Below are positions 1 to 10,269 of a stretch of DNA of 64,000 nucleotides, in pieces. The notes beneath the pieces were generated by a model that ran no database searches, had not been told where the DNA came from, and saw only the letters and a list, made by a program, of their open reading frames with translations. Numbering within the stretch: the stretch's first letter is position 1; every line of letters begins with the position of its first letter. This stretch comes from DYRB01 sp963709645 (lineage in GTDB: Bacteria > Pseudomonadota > Gammaproteobacteria > Chromatiales > Chromatiaceae). The stretch is from positions 248,001 through 312,000 of the forward strand of contig CAVPXP010000003.1 of assembly GCA_963709645.1 (NCBI GenBank), read 5' to 3'. A program made the position numbers and the translations under genes.

Positions 1-632
1 GCACCGGCGTCCTTGGTGACGGCGCCATACAGGCCCATGTATACCTGCTTTTGAGGCCAGGTGCCGCTATGGTATATGAAGCTGCCAGGGCGACTGAACG
101 GATTGTCTTTGCCGGCGGTCCAGATGTAGGCCCGCCGCCCCCCGTTCCGACCCGCTTCGACCCCGTAGGAGCGTACCCGCTGGGCTGGGTCCGTTCGGGG
201 ACCCATGTTCCCGTCGTTCCAGGTCGGGCCCACGAGCCTTCCGGAATACGGCAGTTCCTGGCCGGTGATGATGATGGATGTCTTCTCAGGCAGGCCGTTG
301 GTCAAAAAAATCCGCAGGCCGGAAGCACCCGGGGGCACGACAAGCCGCGGCCCAGGGACCTGCGGGGACGCCAGCGCATTCACGCAGGCGAACCGGAGGC
401 CCTTGTTTGCAATGTCGTAGCAATGAGAACCCGGGTACCCGTCCCCTGTGTCCAGGACGTAGCCCCACATCGGCACATCCATGGTGGCGCCGCCAGACAC
501 CGGCAGGGTCTTCGTAAACGGCTTCGCCGCCAGGTAGAAGTCCACCGCCGCGGCGGGTCCCGTGCCCAGCATCAGGGCGCCGCCGAGCAGGGCAAGCTTT
601 GCGCAACTGTTCATTTCTCTCAACCTATTCAT
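1..632 (-). CDS. Exported multicopper oxidase-type protein, 5' part only
   Basis: The reading frame begins at the ATG at 632 and stays open to the left edge, so the C-terminus is missing (about 210 codons visible). A GGAGG ribosome site lies about 8 bases upstream. Residues 1-30 form a signal peptide ending near GPAAAV. The rest resembles the first cupredoxin domain of a large multicopper oxidase: VPGPRLVVPPGASGLRIFLT is the strand and edge region, and YHSGTWPQKQVYMGLYG matches the conserved YHSGT..Q..MGLYG segment. It is the last visible gene of a minus-strand operon after two other multicopper-oxidase-type genes, 18 bases from the previous one. The product is probably periplasmic or secreted and copper-binding. 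The substrate cannot be told. Confidence is high for the fold and low for function. Confidence 0.75.
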   Translation of the reverse strand, partial: MNRLREMNSCAKLALLGGALMLGTGPAAAVDFYLAAKPFTKTLPVSGGATMDVPMWGYVLDTGDGYPGSHCYDIANKGLRFACVNALASPQVPGPRLVVPPGASGLRIFLTNGLPEKTSIIITGQELPYSGRLVGPTWNDGNMGPRTDPAQRVRSYGVEAGRNGGRRAYIWTAGKDNPFSRPGSFIYHSGTWPQKQVYMGLYGAVTKDAG

Positions 633-650
633 CGTCTTTCCCTCCGGCCC

Positions 651-2114
651 TTATTGAATGTCAACATAGGGCGGGAGCACGACCACCGCGCTCAGGGTCC
701 CGCCTGGGAAGATGTTGAAGGTGGTCAGCTCCTTCTCTGCATGGGAGTGCCAGACCAGGAAGTAGCCACCGAACGGGTTCAGGCCGCCCTCGCCCGGGGG
801 CAGGTCCCCCACATCGCCCAGGTAGGGGCTGCCGCTCCACCAGCCGCCAAGGGTCAGGTCGCCGACGCCCGGCAGGGCCACCGGGATGGGCTTGCCGTGG
901 TCAGGGCAGTACTCGTGGTTGTAATCGTCGAAGCCATCTTCGGTAGCTTGGGTCCCCCCATTGGCGATTCCGTCCCTACAGAAGTCGTCGTGGCACATGA
1001 CCCCCGCTCCCGGGTTGGCATCGTCCTCCATGTTGTTGTCGCCGTCCGTGCATTCCTCCGGGGTCCTGACCGGCCCATAGACATCCCAGTTCAGGCCCTT
1101 GCCCGACCAGGTCCAGAGCATGTCCGCCGTCTGCTTGGGGGCCGAGTTGAGGGTGTTGAGCGAGATGCCCAGATTGGCCACGTCCTGGCCGGCGCTCGCG
1201 ACCTTTCTGCCATCGCGACCGATGACGTACATGTTCTCGCCGTGGAAGTGGAAGGGGTGGCTGTCGGAGCCGGCATTTACGGCCCTCACCAGCACCTTGT
1301 CGCCCGGGTGCGCCTGGGCAAGGGACTCGTAGGGCTGATTCGGGAAGAGCGGGTTGTAGTCGCCCTGGAACAGGTCCGGGAAGGCGCGGCCGTTCACGAA
1401 CCAGATGGTGGCATACCGGTTGTGGTAGGTGAAATGCCCCCTGTGCCCACCTTCCATCTCCTTGTGGATGTCGGGGTCTACGTCTGTCAGCAGGTAAAGG
1501 AACTCCTGGTCATAGTCGGAGCCCGTGTTGTCGCCATAGGCATTGCGCCCCATGTTTGTGCCCGGGTCGGGCCGCACGATCAGCGCGCCCGCTAGGCCCA
1601 TCTCCTGATGCAGCCCGGGGTTGGCGCCGTCGAGGCTGTGGTAGAGGTATGTCCCGGGCGTTCCCGCGGTGAAGCTGTACTCGACGATCTCGCCTTCCTC
1701 AGCCGCCTGGGTGACCAGACCGCCGTCCGTACCGCTGATGCGACTCGCGGTCACCTGGTGGCCGGTCACCACGATGGAGACGGGGTCGGGCACGCCATAG
1801 TTGGACAGCGCGATGGTGACCGCCTGCCCCTCGGTGACGATCAATGTCGGTGCCGGATACTGGGGCACGTTGTAACCGGTGCCCGCATCGTGTGTGGCGC
1901 CAGCGCCCGCGGAGGCGTCGCCGAACCCCCACATGTAGAGGCTGGTCCCCTCCGGCAAGCTGAGGTAAAAGGGGAAGGCGTAGAGCTGGAAGTTCGGCCC
2001 CTGTATCCCGCGGATGTCGTGGGCGGCCTGGGCATGCTGCCAGGACAGCGCAAGCACCGCCCCCGCTAGCAGGACGCCCCAGATGCGTCCGATGAGTTTG
2101 AGCTTGAGGGTCAT
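651..2114 (-). CDS. Exported multicopper oxidase with HPFHFHG copper site
   Basis: About 487 residues from the ATG at 2114, which has GGAG 8 bases upstream and starts directly at a signal peptide (MTLKLKLIGRIWGVLLAG, cleavage near AQAA). A longer start, TTG at 2150 overlapping the previous stop, is possible but would put charged residues before the signal. The first cupredoxin-like domain ends in GTYLYHSLDGANPGLHQEMG. It lacks the second His of a canonical HxH. A C-terminal domain carries HPFHFHGENM, typical of the third laccase domain, and ends in HSHAEKELTTFNIFPGG, which has no type-1 Cys. Between them is an acidic, Cys-containing insertion (CTDGDNN to CPDHG) that could bind calcium. It probably works with the neighbouring copper proteins. 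Substrate unknown. Confidence 0.8.
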   Translation of the reverse strand: MTLKLKLIGRIWGVLLAGAVLALSWQHAQAAHDIRGIQGPNFQLYAFPFYLSLPEGTSLYMWGFGDASAGAGATHDAGTGYNVPQYPAPTLIVTEGQAVTIALSNYGVPDPVSIVVTGHQVTASRISGTDGGLVTQAAEEGEIVEYSFTAGTPGTYLYHSLDGANPGLHQEMGLAGALIVRPDPGTNMGRNAYGDNTGSDYDQEFLYLLTDVDPDIHKEMEGGHRGHFTYHNRYATIWFVNGRAFPDLFQGDYNPLFPNQPYESLAQAHPGDKVLVRAVNAGSDSHPFHFHGENMYVIGRDGRKVASAGQDVANLGISLNTLNSAPKQTADMLWTWSGKGLNWDVYGPVRTPEECTDGDNNMEDDANPGAGVMCHDDFCRDGIANGGTQATEDGFDDYNHEYCPDHGKPIPVALPGVGDLTLGGWWSGSPYLGDVGDLPPGEGGLNPFGGYFLVWHSHAEKELTTFNIFPGGTLSAVVVLPPYVDIQ

Positions 2115-2146
2115 TACTGTTTTCTCCGTTAACGCTTCGGCCTGGT

Positions 2147-3504
2147 TCAAATGGCGGGGTTTACGACGATCTCGGTGATCATGCCGCCATCCATCTCCGT
2201 CCGGTTACTCATCTGATGCAGCTCTGTGGTCTGCAGGAAGTAGGTCCCGGGCGCAACTCCCGAGGTATCGATGAGGATGTCCATACTCTCCCCGCCCCCG
2301 GAGTTGATCGAAGCGGTCTCAACATAGAGATTCTTGCCGTCCGGCCCGCGCGCATGCCGCGCGCCGCTGCCCACGATCTGGAATTTCAGCCCGGGTGCGA
2401 CCAGGGTCCAGAAGTGGTCCAGGCCAACGTTGGACATGCGAAGTAGCACCGTCTCTCCCTGGCTCACCTCGATCCTGGAATCGAGAAGCTGGCTCGGGTC
2501 TCCCCCGCCAGCCGCGGGAGCCGGCAGTGCGTCCGGATTGACCGTATCGGGGTAGCCACGCCCGTTGAACTGCGGGTAGTCACTGTCCAATGTCGAGAAG
2601 GGCAGCGGCTGCACGTCCCAGCTGGCCTCGTGGAATGCGGAGTCGAAGCCACCGAGCTGAATCGCCTTGTCCACGTCGTGCCGAGTGGTGCCATCCCCAT
2701 CGTTGTAGGCGTACAGGTCACCGATGGTCGGGTCGTCTGCGTTCCGCACGCAGGCCGCATTTTCGTCGATCGGCGTTTCGGGATCGTCGACAACGCCGAT
2801 ACAATCGGTCAGGGCGGTGTCGTAGTCGGGGTTCACGTGGATATGACCCCCGAGACCGGTGCCGTCCGGAAGCCGGTTCTGGGCCGGCCGTACATAGAGG
2901 TTTGCGAGCATGCCCATCTCCATGTGCTCGGTAGCCTCCACGTGGCAGTGGTACAGATAGGTGCCGGGATCGAGGATGTTGTAGTAGTACGTCAGGGTCG
3001 AGCCCATGTTGATGGAGACGGAGACTTCGGGCACCCCATCGAACACTGAGGCCGCGTTAGGGAAACCGTGGAAGTGCACGGTATGCGGGTCGAACAGGTC
3101 CGGCCTAACGGTGGTGCCGACGTTGGTCAACGAGAGGTAGAACTCGTCGCCTTCGTCCAAGACGATGGTCGGGCCTGGCCACTCGTTGTTGAGGATGCCC
3201 GAGGCGATCACCGTATCCTTCGAGTGACCGGTCCTGTTGCCGAAGCCGAAGGTATACAGCTCGGTGCCGTCGGACATGGCCGCGAAGCCGTCGCCGGCGA
3301 TCAGGTGCATGCACTTGGTGTTGGCCGGCTGCGTTTCGCCCGGGTCGGCCACTTCCGTGTTCCCGTCCAGGTGCGTCCGTCGCCGTCCCCGTTTAGGTCG
3401 CCCGGACACTGTACGTTCACCACCGCATAGCTGGTGTTCAAGCCTCCGAGCAGCGCCAGCGAGACGGCCGCCTGGATGGCACGCTTTCTGAATGAACGAT
3501 TCAT
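2147..3504 (-). CDS. Exported two-domain multicopper oxidase (one frameshift)
   Basis: The true start is the ATG at 3504 (AGAGGA 9 bases upstream), which opens a signal peptide (MNRSFRKRAIQAAVSLALLG). The frame changes near 3378, within DLNGDGDG; restoring one base joins it to THLDGNTEVADPGE and the rest of the protein. Total length is about 452 residues. The N-terminal cupredoxin has HTVHFHGFP and HCHVEATEHMEMGM. These supply type-2/3 histidines and a Cys-His-Met set as expected for a type-1 copper. The second domain (MDILIDTSGVAPGTYFLQ) looks like a non-catalytic middle cupredoxin. A short acidic DxNxDGD stretch after the signal peptide resembles a calcium loop. The gene overlaps or abuts the next multicopper oxidase, so they are co-transcribed. 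Confidence 0.78.
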
Positions 3505-3577
3505 CGGTTTGAATCCTCTGGTTTTGTGCCTGTTAGGACATCCGGACCCGCCTGGCCGCCGGCAGTCGCCTTGGGCC

Positions 3578-3607
3578 CCACACCCCCGCCCGAGGGCGGG
3601 GGTGTGG
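3578..3607 (-). other. Strong intergenic hairpin inside the multicopper operon
   Basis: A perfect 13-bp inverted repeat (CCACACCCCCGCC at 3578-3590 and its complement at 3595-3607) with a 4-base loop lies between the giant protein gene and the first complete multicopper oxidase gene. No T-run follows on the minus strand, so it is not a standard intrinsic terminator. It could stabilise the mRNA end, attenuate read-through or mark a processing site. Confidence 0.7.
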
Positions 3608-3630
3608 CGACGGAGCCCGGTCCGTCTCGG

Positions 3631-6600
3631 TTACTGATGCTCGTCCGCCCCACTGTCGGCCGCGACACCCTGTGGCCTGGACTCGTCGTCGTAGTCCAAC
3701 CTTTGCAGGGGGCCGAGAGGCCCGCCGCCGCTGGGCGTACCGCCCGCGTCGATCGCAAACGAGGCGTCGCCGATGTGGTAGTCGAAGGATCCCAACGTCA
3801 GCGGTCCATAGGTGACCTGGATGAAGTTGCCACCCTCGTCGAAGGCACCAGCCGACTGGATCGTGCTCCCCGGCAGGCTGGGATCGCGAGGACCGTTGAA
3901 GTACGGATTCACGAACGCGGGATCGCCCCCGCCGGTCAGCAGGGAGTCCACGGGGTTGAGGCTCCCAGCCGTCCCCAGTACCTCCAGGTCCCAGAAGTCG
4001 CACGTAGTCTGGTCAAGAGGCGTGCAATCCCTGGGCTCCAGGCCGGTGTAGCCAGGCTCGTTGACCCAGTAGAACGACCGATTCTCATACACGATATCTC
4101 CCTGTAGCCCCGGATCGGAGAAGGTCAGCCAGTTCGGCGGCACGGGGTTCACCTGGTGCGCATCGTCCATGAGCAAGCCGAATTCCGCGCTGTGGGCGTA
4201 GGACACGATGCCCGCCGGGTGCGCATTGGTGATGTTCGGGACACCAGGCGTACCGGCCAGGGCCGTCGTCGACACCGAGTCGTTGTTGGCCACGGTGTTG
4301 TAGTTGATGAACACCGACACCGCATTCGCCAGGGAGATGCCGCCGCCGGCAAGACCCGCCACGTTGTTGGTGATCATGTTGTTGGTCACATAGACGTCGT
4401 ACCACGGGTTGCTATTGTCGAGGTTATTGGCGATGTCCACGCCGTTGACGTTCTCGATACGGATCCCACCACCGTCACCGGCCCCGGCGAGATTGCCACG
4501 GATCAGGTTGGAGTCGATTCTCACGGTACCCGTTCCCGCCGACAGCAGTAGGCCCGTTATGGGTTCGACCCGCAGGCCAGGCTGCCCGCCGACATAGATG
4601 CCACCGCCACTTTCCGGCGTACTCTGGCTGAAGGACTCGTTGAAGACGATGGTGTTGTCCTGGATCCATCCTCCGATGGAACGACCAAAGTGCCCAATGC
4701 CGGCGCCACTGCCCACGCTGTAGTTGCCGCAGACCCAGTTGTGCTGGACCCGGTAGCCGTCAGCACCTCTATTCAATGAGACGCCGCCGCCGACACCAAG
4801 GTCGCTCGTGCCGCCATTCTTCACCACCAGGTTGTGGTGGACCAGGGCATTCTCATTATGAGCATGCGGATAGGCCAACCCGTTCACCAAGGTCGGATGG
4901 CCAAGCCGGATGCCTCCACCGTAGGCCCCCGCGTTGGCTGTGATCCGGTTGTTGCCGAGGCTCATCTCCGCGGCATAACCGTTGAGGACAATTGCGCCGC
5001 CGGAAGTCGAACCGAGGACGTGGAAGCCATCGATGCGCGCGCCTGGGTGGGCTGCGAAGCTGGCCGGATCCGGATTGTTCTCATCCGGACCCGGGTCCTT
5101 GCCGGCAACAAAGATGCCAGCCCCCTCCTCGGTCTGGAACAAAGGGGCGATCTGGCCGGGTAGCGGGCTGATGTCTCCCAACTCGACAAGGGCCTCTACC
5201 CTGTCTCCTCCAGGCGACCGTCTTCTCGGTGGGGATCGACCGGGCATTGAGGAAGGTCGCGCCCTGGCCCCAGCCCTGCAGCTTGACCGGCTTGTACATC
5301 ACCACCAGTTCCTCATAGCTCCCGGGCGATACCAGGATCAGATCGCCGGGCATGGCGTCAACGATGGCGTCCTGAATTGGCGTCGCAGGATAAGGAACCG
5401 GAGAAACGCTGTGGACCGCGTAGGTGGTGCCATCGGCGTTGACGCCCAGACTCCGTCCCGTCGCATTGCGCCGTCGGGCTTGCATGTACTGCAAAGACCA
5501 ACCGTCAGGGTCACACCGACCGGCGATTCGGCCGGGGTACCACCGTCGGCACGGGTCACGACGACCTGATACTCGCCGGGCGCCATTCCCGCTGGCACGC
5601 GCGCCACGATGGTTGCGTCGCTCCAGGAGGGCGTGATCAGTTGCGTCCGCGCCCCGCTTGCCGCCTCCAGGTGTACGGTGCCGGACGTCCCGAAGCCGTA
5701 GTCGCGCTCGATGGTCCTTGGGGTAGCCGTGCTGCCGTCCCAGTTCGGGTCGGGTACGGTGGTAACGCCCATGGAATCGATGCGGATCCTTTGGTCAGCC
5801 CCAACGGTCCCACCGGCAGCGACGAAGGGCCCGGTTAATCCCGCCGGCGCCCCTACGGGACGACTGGCGCCTATGCGGGCGACCCGCGCGACCACCGGCG
5901 TCAGATCACGCTGCTCGCAGTCCGCCGGGAAGCTTTGCGGGTTGCTGAAGGCCGCAACCGGGATCGTCGGCGTATCCAGGTAGGTGGTCGCACCGGGCAT
6001 AAACTGCCAGGTGTAACAGGCCTGGTAGTAGTTCGGATTGAAATAGGGGTCGATGATGAGCGCCGGCCCCGTGGGATCCGGGTTCGGGATCGGGCCCGCG
6101 TCGTTGATACAGGTCACCAGCATGTTCGGGGACCAACCCGATGGCATGGGAAGGTTCGCCGAATACGAAGAGGGCAATGCGGCGTTGTAGCGCCCGAAGC
6201 GGTCGGTGTAAACGCGGTGCACCGGCTGCTCATTCCAGTCGTAGAAGGCGATCGGAATGAAGGGCAGGGTGACCTTCTCACCGAAGCCCGGAGAGTTCGG
6301 GTTGAACTCGTTGTTCAGATCGTCGTTGACCAGACCAGACGCGTTTGCAGCAATCGGCACATCCGTCATCACGAAGAAGTTGGCCGCCGCGTTCTGCGCC
6401 GTCGACACCGAGACGGCCTTGCGGTCGCACAGGGGGCGACGCTCTCTGGCATAGGGGGCAGCCACCGCCTCGGGATCAGCCGCGTACTCGGCGATCAATC
6501 GCGCGGGCCGGCCACTGCCATCGGTGGTCGCGAAGCTCAGATACGGAGGTACGCGACGCAGGTCACCCACGCAGACCGGATCGACGGCCTGGGGTGAGGG

Positions 6601-9144
6601 GATCCACTGGTCGCCGAAGTCGACGTTCTTGTCTTCCTCCTTGACCAACTCGTAGCCCGGCGGGACCGCCATCTGGACGATGTAGTCCGCTGGCAGCAGC
6701 CAGGCATCCGGAAGGTTGGGGTCGAAGCTCTGGCGGTTAGCGTAGAACCCGCTCAACCTACTCTTGATCGACGCAGACAGGTTCGACTGAGTCGTCAGGT
6801 CGTACTCGCTAAAGGCATAGCCGCCGTCGAAGACACCGGGGCGCACTTGGTTCCAGTTGCGGAAGCCGTCGAAGCAGCGATCATCGGCGATGCCGATGGC
6901 GGTCAAGAGGTTCTGGCCCTCGCAGTCGATGGGCAGATTGTCGTCCCAACTGTCGCTCCAGGCGACCTGTAGGGCGTCGCCCAAATCGAAGACGCCGGGC
7001 GTGCCGTTGTCAACGTCCTCCGGCCCAGGGAAGTTGCCGAGGGGGTAGTTGTCCACGTCAGCCAGATCGACCACCCCATTGCCGTTAATGTCATCAATTA
7101 CTCCGTCGTTGGCTTGGCGGATCTGGTCGCCATTCCAGTTTACGTCGCAGTCGTCGTTCGGCCAGGGCAACCCGCCGCTCAAATTGCAGTCGATGTCGCC
7201 GTCGGCGTACAAGGCCAGCTGGACCCGCGGGATGCCGGGCTCCCAAGTCTCCGCGGCAGCGAAGCGTGGGTCGTCCTCGGCGCGGGTGACACCGTAGTGG
7301 ACGATACCGGAGATGCCGCCGTTCTCGCCGACGAACTGCCAGGTGGCAGGGTCGAAGCTCGGCTTAACGAAGTCCAGGTACTCGGCCTTGCCGAACTCAA
7401 GGACATTGGTCTGCCCTTGGAAATGCTGGAACGCCTGAGTGAGCACCGGGCCGGTCTCGGTCCGAACACTCAGCGGCTGAAGCTCCCCATAATCCGCAAA
7501 TTCGCCAGTGTTGGGATTGATCTCCCCACCCGCATCGACCACAAAGGTCGCGCCAGTGGCCTTCTTGTTGCCGAAGCCGACCTCGGCGACCAGCCAATGG
7601 AAGAAGGGGAAGACCTCATCGAAGGGAGCGCGGCCCTCGCCGTCCGTCGGGAAGGTCTGGTAGATCGTCCCGTCGCGCCAGCGGATGGAGACAGGCCCGC
7701 CCTCGGGGCCGACCGCACCCTCGCCCGCGTCCCAGAAGCCGTTCTGGTTGGTGTCGTTGAAGACGGCCGTGTTCAGGCGGGCGAACCAGTTGAGGACTGG
7801 AATCTCCCCGAAGTCGCAGCCGCCCGCTATGGCCCCGGGACAGGTTCCGTCCGTGTCCACGGTGATGTTCTGGAACGCGATGATCATGTCCAGGTTGGTG
7901 TCCCAGATCACCAGGTTGTAGGTGCCGGCGGGGACGCTGGGGATGCTGAAACCGCTGCCGCCATTGGTGGCGCAGGGCTGGGCGTAGACCGCCTGTCCGG
8001 TCAGGGTTCCCTCGGCGTCATTCAGGGCCACCCAGCAGCTCGGGAAATCCCGGCCCGGAAAGCCAGTGAAGTCCGGCGGCCGGGACATATGGGTATCGAC
8101 CACGGTCCCCGTGACCGTTGCGTCAACCGCGCCGTCTTGCCGGGGCACCGTAGCGAGGTCATCGAAGGGCTGGACAAAGCCCATGAAGATGTGGGGGAAG
8201 ACCGCCCCAAACTCCTGGAACCACGGCGGCTCGTTGGGCTTGACCCAGGCGTCGATGACCTTAGTGCCCTCGATGGTCGTCACCTGCTGCCACGCGGGCG
8301 TCGCCGTTGGCGGATTGACGATGATGCCGTACTTGCCGGGCGGCAGGTTCTGGATCAGGAGATTGCCGGTGCTGTCCGGGCGCAGGGTGCCGTCGCCGAG
8401 CGCCTCGACGACAGGCAGGCCATCGTTCAGGCAGCCATAATTCGTCGTGGGGTCCGCGTCGGGCTCGCCCTGGGCGTCGCAGGTGCGGACATAGCTCGTG
8501 CCCAGCTGATTGCCGAAGGCGTCCTGGAGCACGGGCCCGCCATTCTGGCCGTAGCGCCCGGCCGGCTCCTCCAGGACGACGGTGAACTGGGTCCAGTCGA
8601 CATGACCCGGCTCGCCGGGGGCGGGGTTCGCCTCCTGGGGCAGGTCAGGGGCGTTGTTCAAGGGGTACTTGTCCTCGAACAGGAAGACCGAGATCTGGGC
8701 CGTCGGAATGGGGTGCTTCTCGACGATGACCTTCACCGGAGCCGGGTCCGTGTCCCCGACCACAACCGGTGCACCGCTCATGCCGTGGCCGTAGTAGGGC
8801 AGGACGGAGACAAAGTAGCGGCCCGGATCGAGGGTGACCCGCGTCCTGTCTCGATCCGACCGGCCACTGACTCCGATACCCCCGGTCACGGCAGGCGGGT
8901 GGTTGCTAGTATGAAAGCCGAAGGTCAGCATCTGATCTATGGGCGGCGGATTGGCCGGATCCATCGGGAAGGTGGTGTCCTCCTGGACGATGTACTTGAA
9001 GCCGCTGACGGGGTTGCCGTCGCCGTCCACCACATCGATCCGCACAGAGGCGGCCTGGACCCCGAGGCCCAGGGCCAACCCCGCCACGCCCAACGCGTAG
9101 CGCGCCAGGGCCGCCATTGGCTGCCGTCGCTTCTTCTCTCTCAT
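3631..9144 (-). CDS. Giant secreted SdrD-like / parallel beta-helix protein (two frameshifts)
   Basis: About 1,837 codons when two shifts are repaired, one near 5440-5465 and one near 5205-5215. The ATG at 9144 has GGAG 8 bases upstream and leads a signal peptide ending near GVQAAS. In order: N-terminal Ig-like and carboxypeptidase-regulatory-like segments (VTLDPGRYFVSVLPYYGHGM; LLIQNLPPGKYGIIV), an SdrD_B-like unit (FNDTNQNGFWDAGEGAVGPE), an acidic stretch with dockerin-like calcium loops (DINGNGVVDLADVDNYPLGN), an IPT/TIG-like domain (MAPGEYQVVVTRADG), then a right-handed parallel beta-helix with many NN/GGGI rungs ending in DSGADEHQ. It is the first gene of the operon with the multicopper oxidases. 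Likely an extracellular scaffold or adhesin-like partner; no catalytic residues are recognised. Confidence 0.75.
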
Positions 9145-10269
9145 GGTTCCACTCCCACTCTCGTTGCGTTCAGAAAGACCTTGCGATGCCGGACCATCCG
9201 CTCGCTAGATTGATTAACCACTCTGCCCCGGCGGGATCGACCCTGTCGGAGCGGAAAACGTCTCTCGCTGCTTGGCCTCGGGGACACCCGTGCATCCAAT
9301 CTCGAGGGCGACGGGCGGCGTCGCGATCTGTGGGCCTGCGATCCAATGAGGTCCTCAGGGCGTCGCCAGGGTCTGCCGGACTTGGACGACCCGACCGCGG
9401 AGAAGACAGCAGCTCCAGCGAATGGCCGAGATCGGACCAACTTGTCAGGCACCTGACCAACTTGTCAGGCACCTACAGTTTGACTGGGTTATTTGCCGTA
9501 TTGCAGTGGGGAAAACCCCCAATCTTCGCTGGCGGCTCGACCCATACCCGGGATCCAAGGCAGGGTGGGCCAGAGGCATTTGGGGACACCGGAGTCGAGA
9601 GACCCTGAGGCTGCGCGGCCCTTTCAGGCCCTTGAGGCATGCTCGGGATGCCGGGAACAACCTTACCTGCCACACGGGTAAGCACTACCGCGGCAGACGG
9701 GCGCGAGTCGGAGCCCAGCTGGCCCGGCCATTCGGGATCACAGCGCAACAGGTATCCGGCGCCAAATACGCGCGATTATTAGGGTTGATAACAAGCTCCC
9801 GATACCTAAACATGAGCATGGATCGGGTAATCGCCATGTCGGCACAGCGGTGCCATGACGGAACCGCACCCCGCCATCGCCTGGCGCGCGCAGGAGGGCC
9901 TGCACACAGGACCCCCGCCGAATGTGGGGAGCGCGCAAAGCCAAGCTCTGCCCGTTTTGATGAGGGTAGCTTTGGCAGGCAAGCCACGACTGACAGGCTA
10001 ACGGTGACCGGAATCCGAGGACAGTAGGGAATTCCCCCAATGACCCCCAAGACAAACCCGCCATGTGAGTCGCCGCACACCAGGGCATCGGATAAGTGCC
10101 CCCCTTTCCTCTGTACAGGCGCCGCCCCGCGCGATTCCAGAGGTCAGCCGAACATCGGCTTGACATCGGAGCCCAAGGGCCGCCGGAAGCTGGATCACGC
10201 TGCAACTGGCGAGATACCGGGGATCGATGGCCAAATGCGCAAGCCGCTCCCATCCCGCAGGAAGGCCGC
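9145..10269. other. Long intergenic region between two divergent transcription units
   Basis: No open frame here has recognisable protein features or a good ribosome site; the frames present overlap one another on both strands with no domain similarity I can see. It holds the tandem repeat at 9435-9474 and a locally AT-richer stretch around 9770-9820. It presumably carries the promoters of the giant protein operon (leftward) and of the sensor kinase (rightward). Confidence 0.5.
9435..9474. repeat. Perfect 20-bp tandem repeat, possible operator
   Basis: Two identical adjacent copies of GACCAACTTGTCAGGCACCT at 9435-9454 and 9455-9474. Each junction also forms an imperfect dyad (TTGTCAGG...CCTGACCAA), the kind of arrangement used by dimeric repressors or activators. 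It lies about 290 bases upstream of the giant secreted protein gene. The regulator is not known. Confidence 0.6.

Noticed and set aside
51..1595. Rightward 514-codon open frame across the multicopper oxidase genes
   Set aside because: It runs antisense to two clear exported copper proteins, has low-complexity composition and no ribosome site or domains.
7114..9213. Rightward 699-codon open frame opposite the giant secreted protein
   Set aside because: Antisense shadow in GC-rich sequence; the opposite strand has signal peptide and recognisable domains.
9145..10095. CRISPR or tRNA in the long intergenic region
   Set aside because: Only two repeats, directly adjacent without spacers; no cloverleaf could be drawn.
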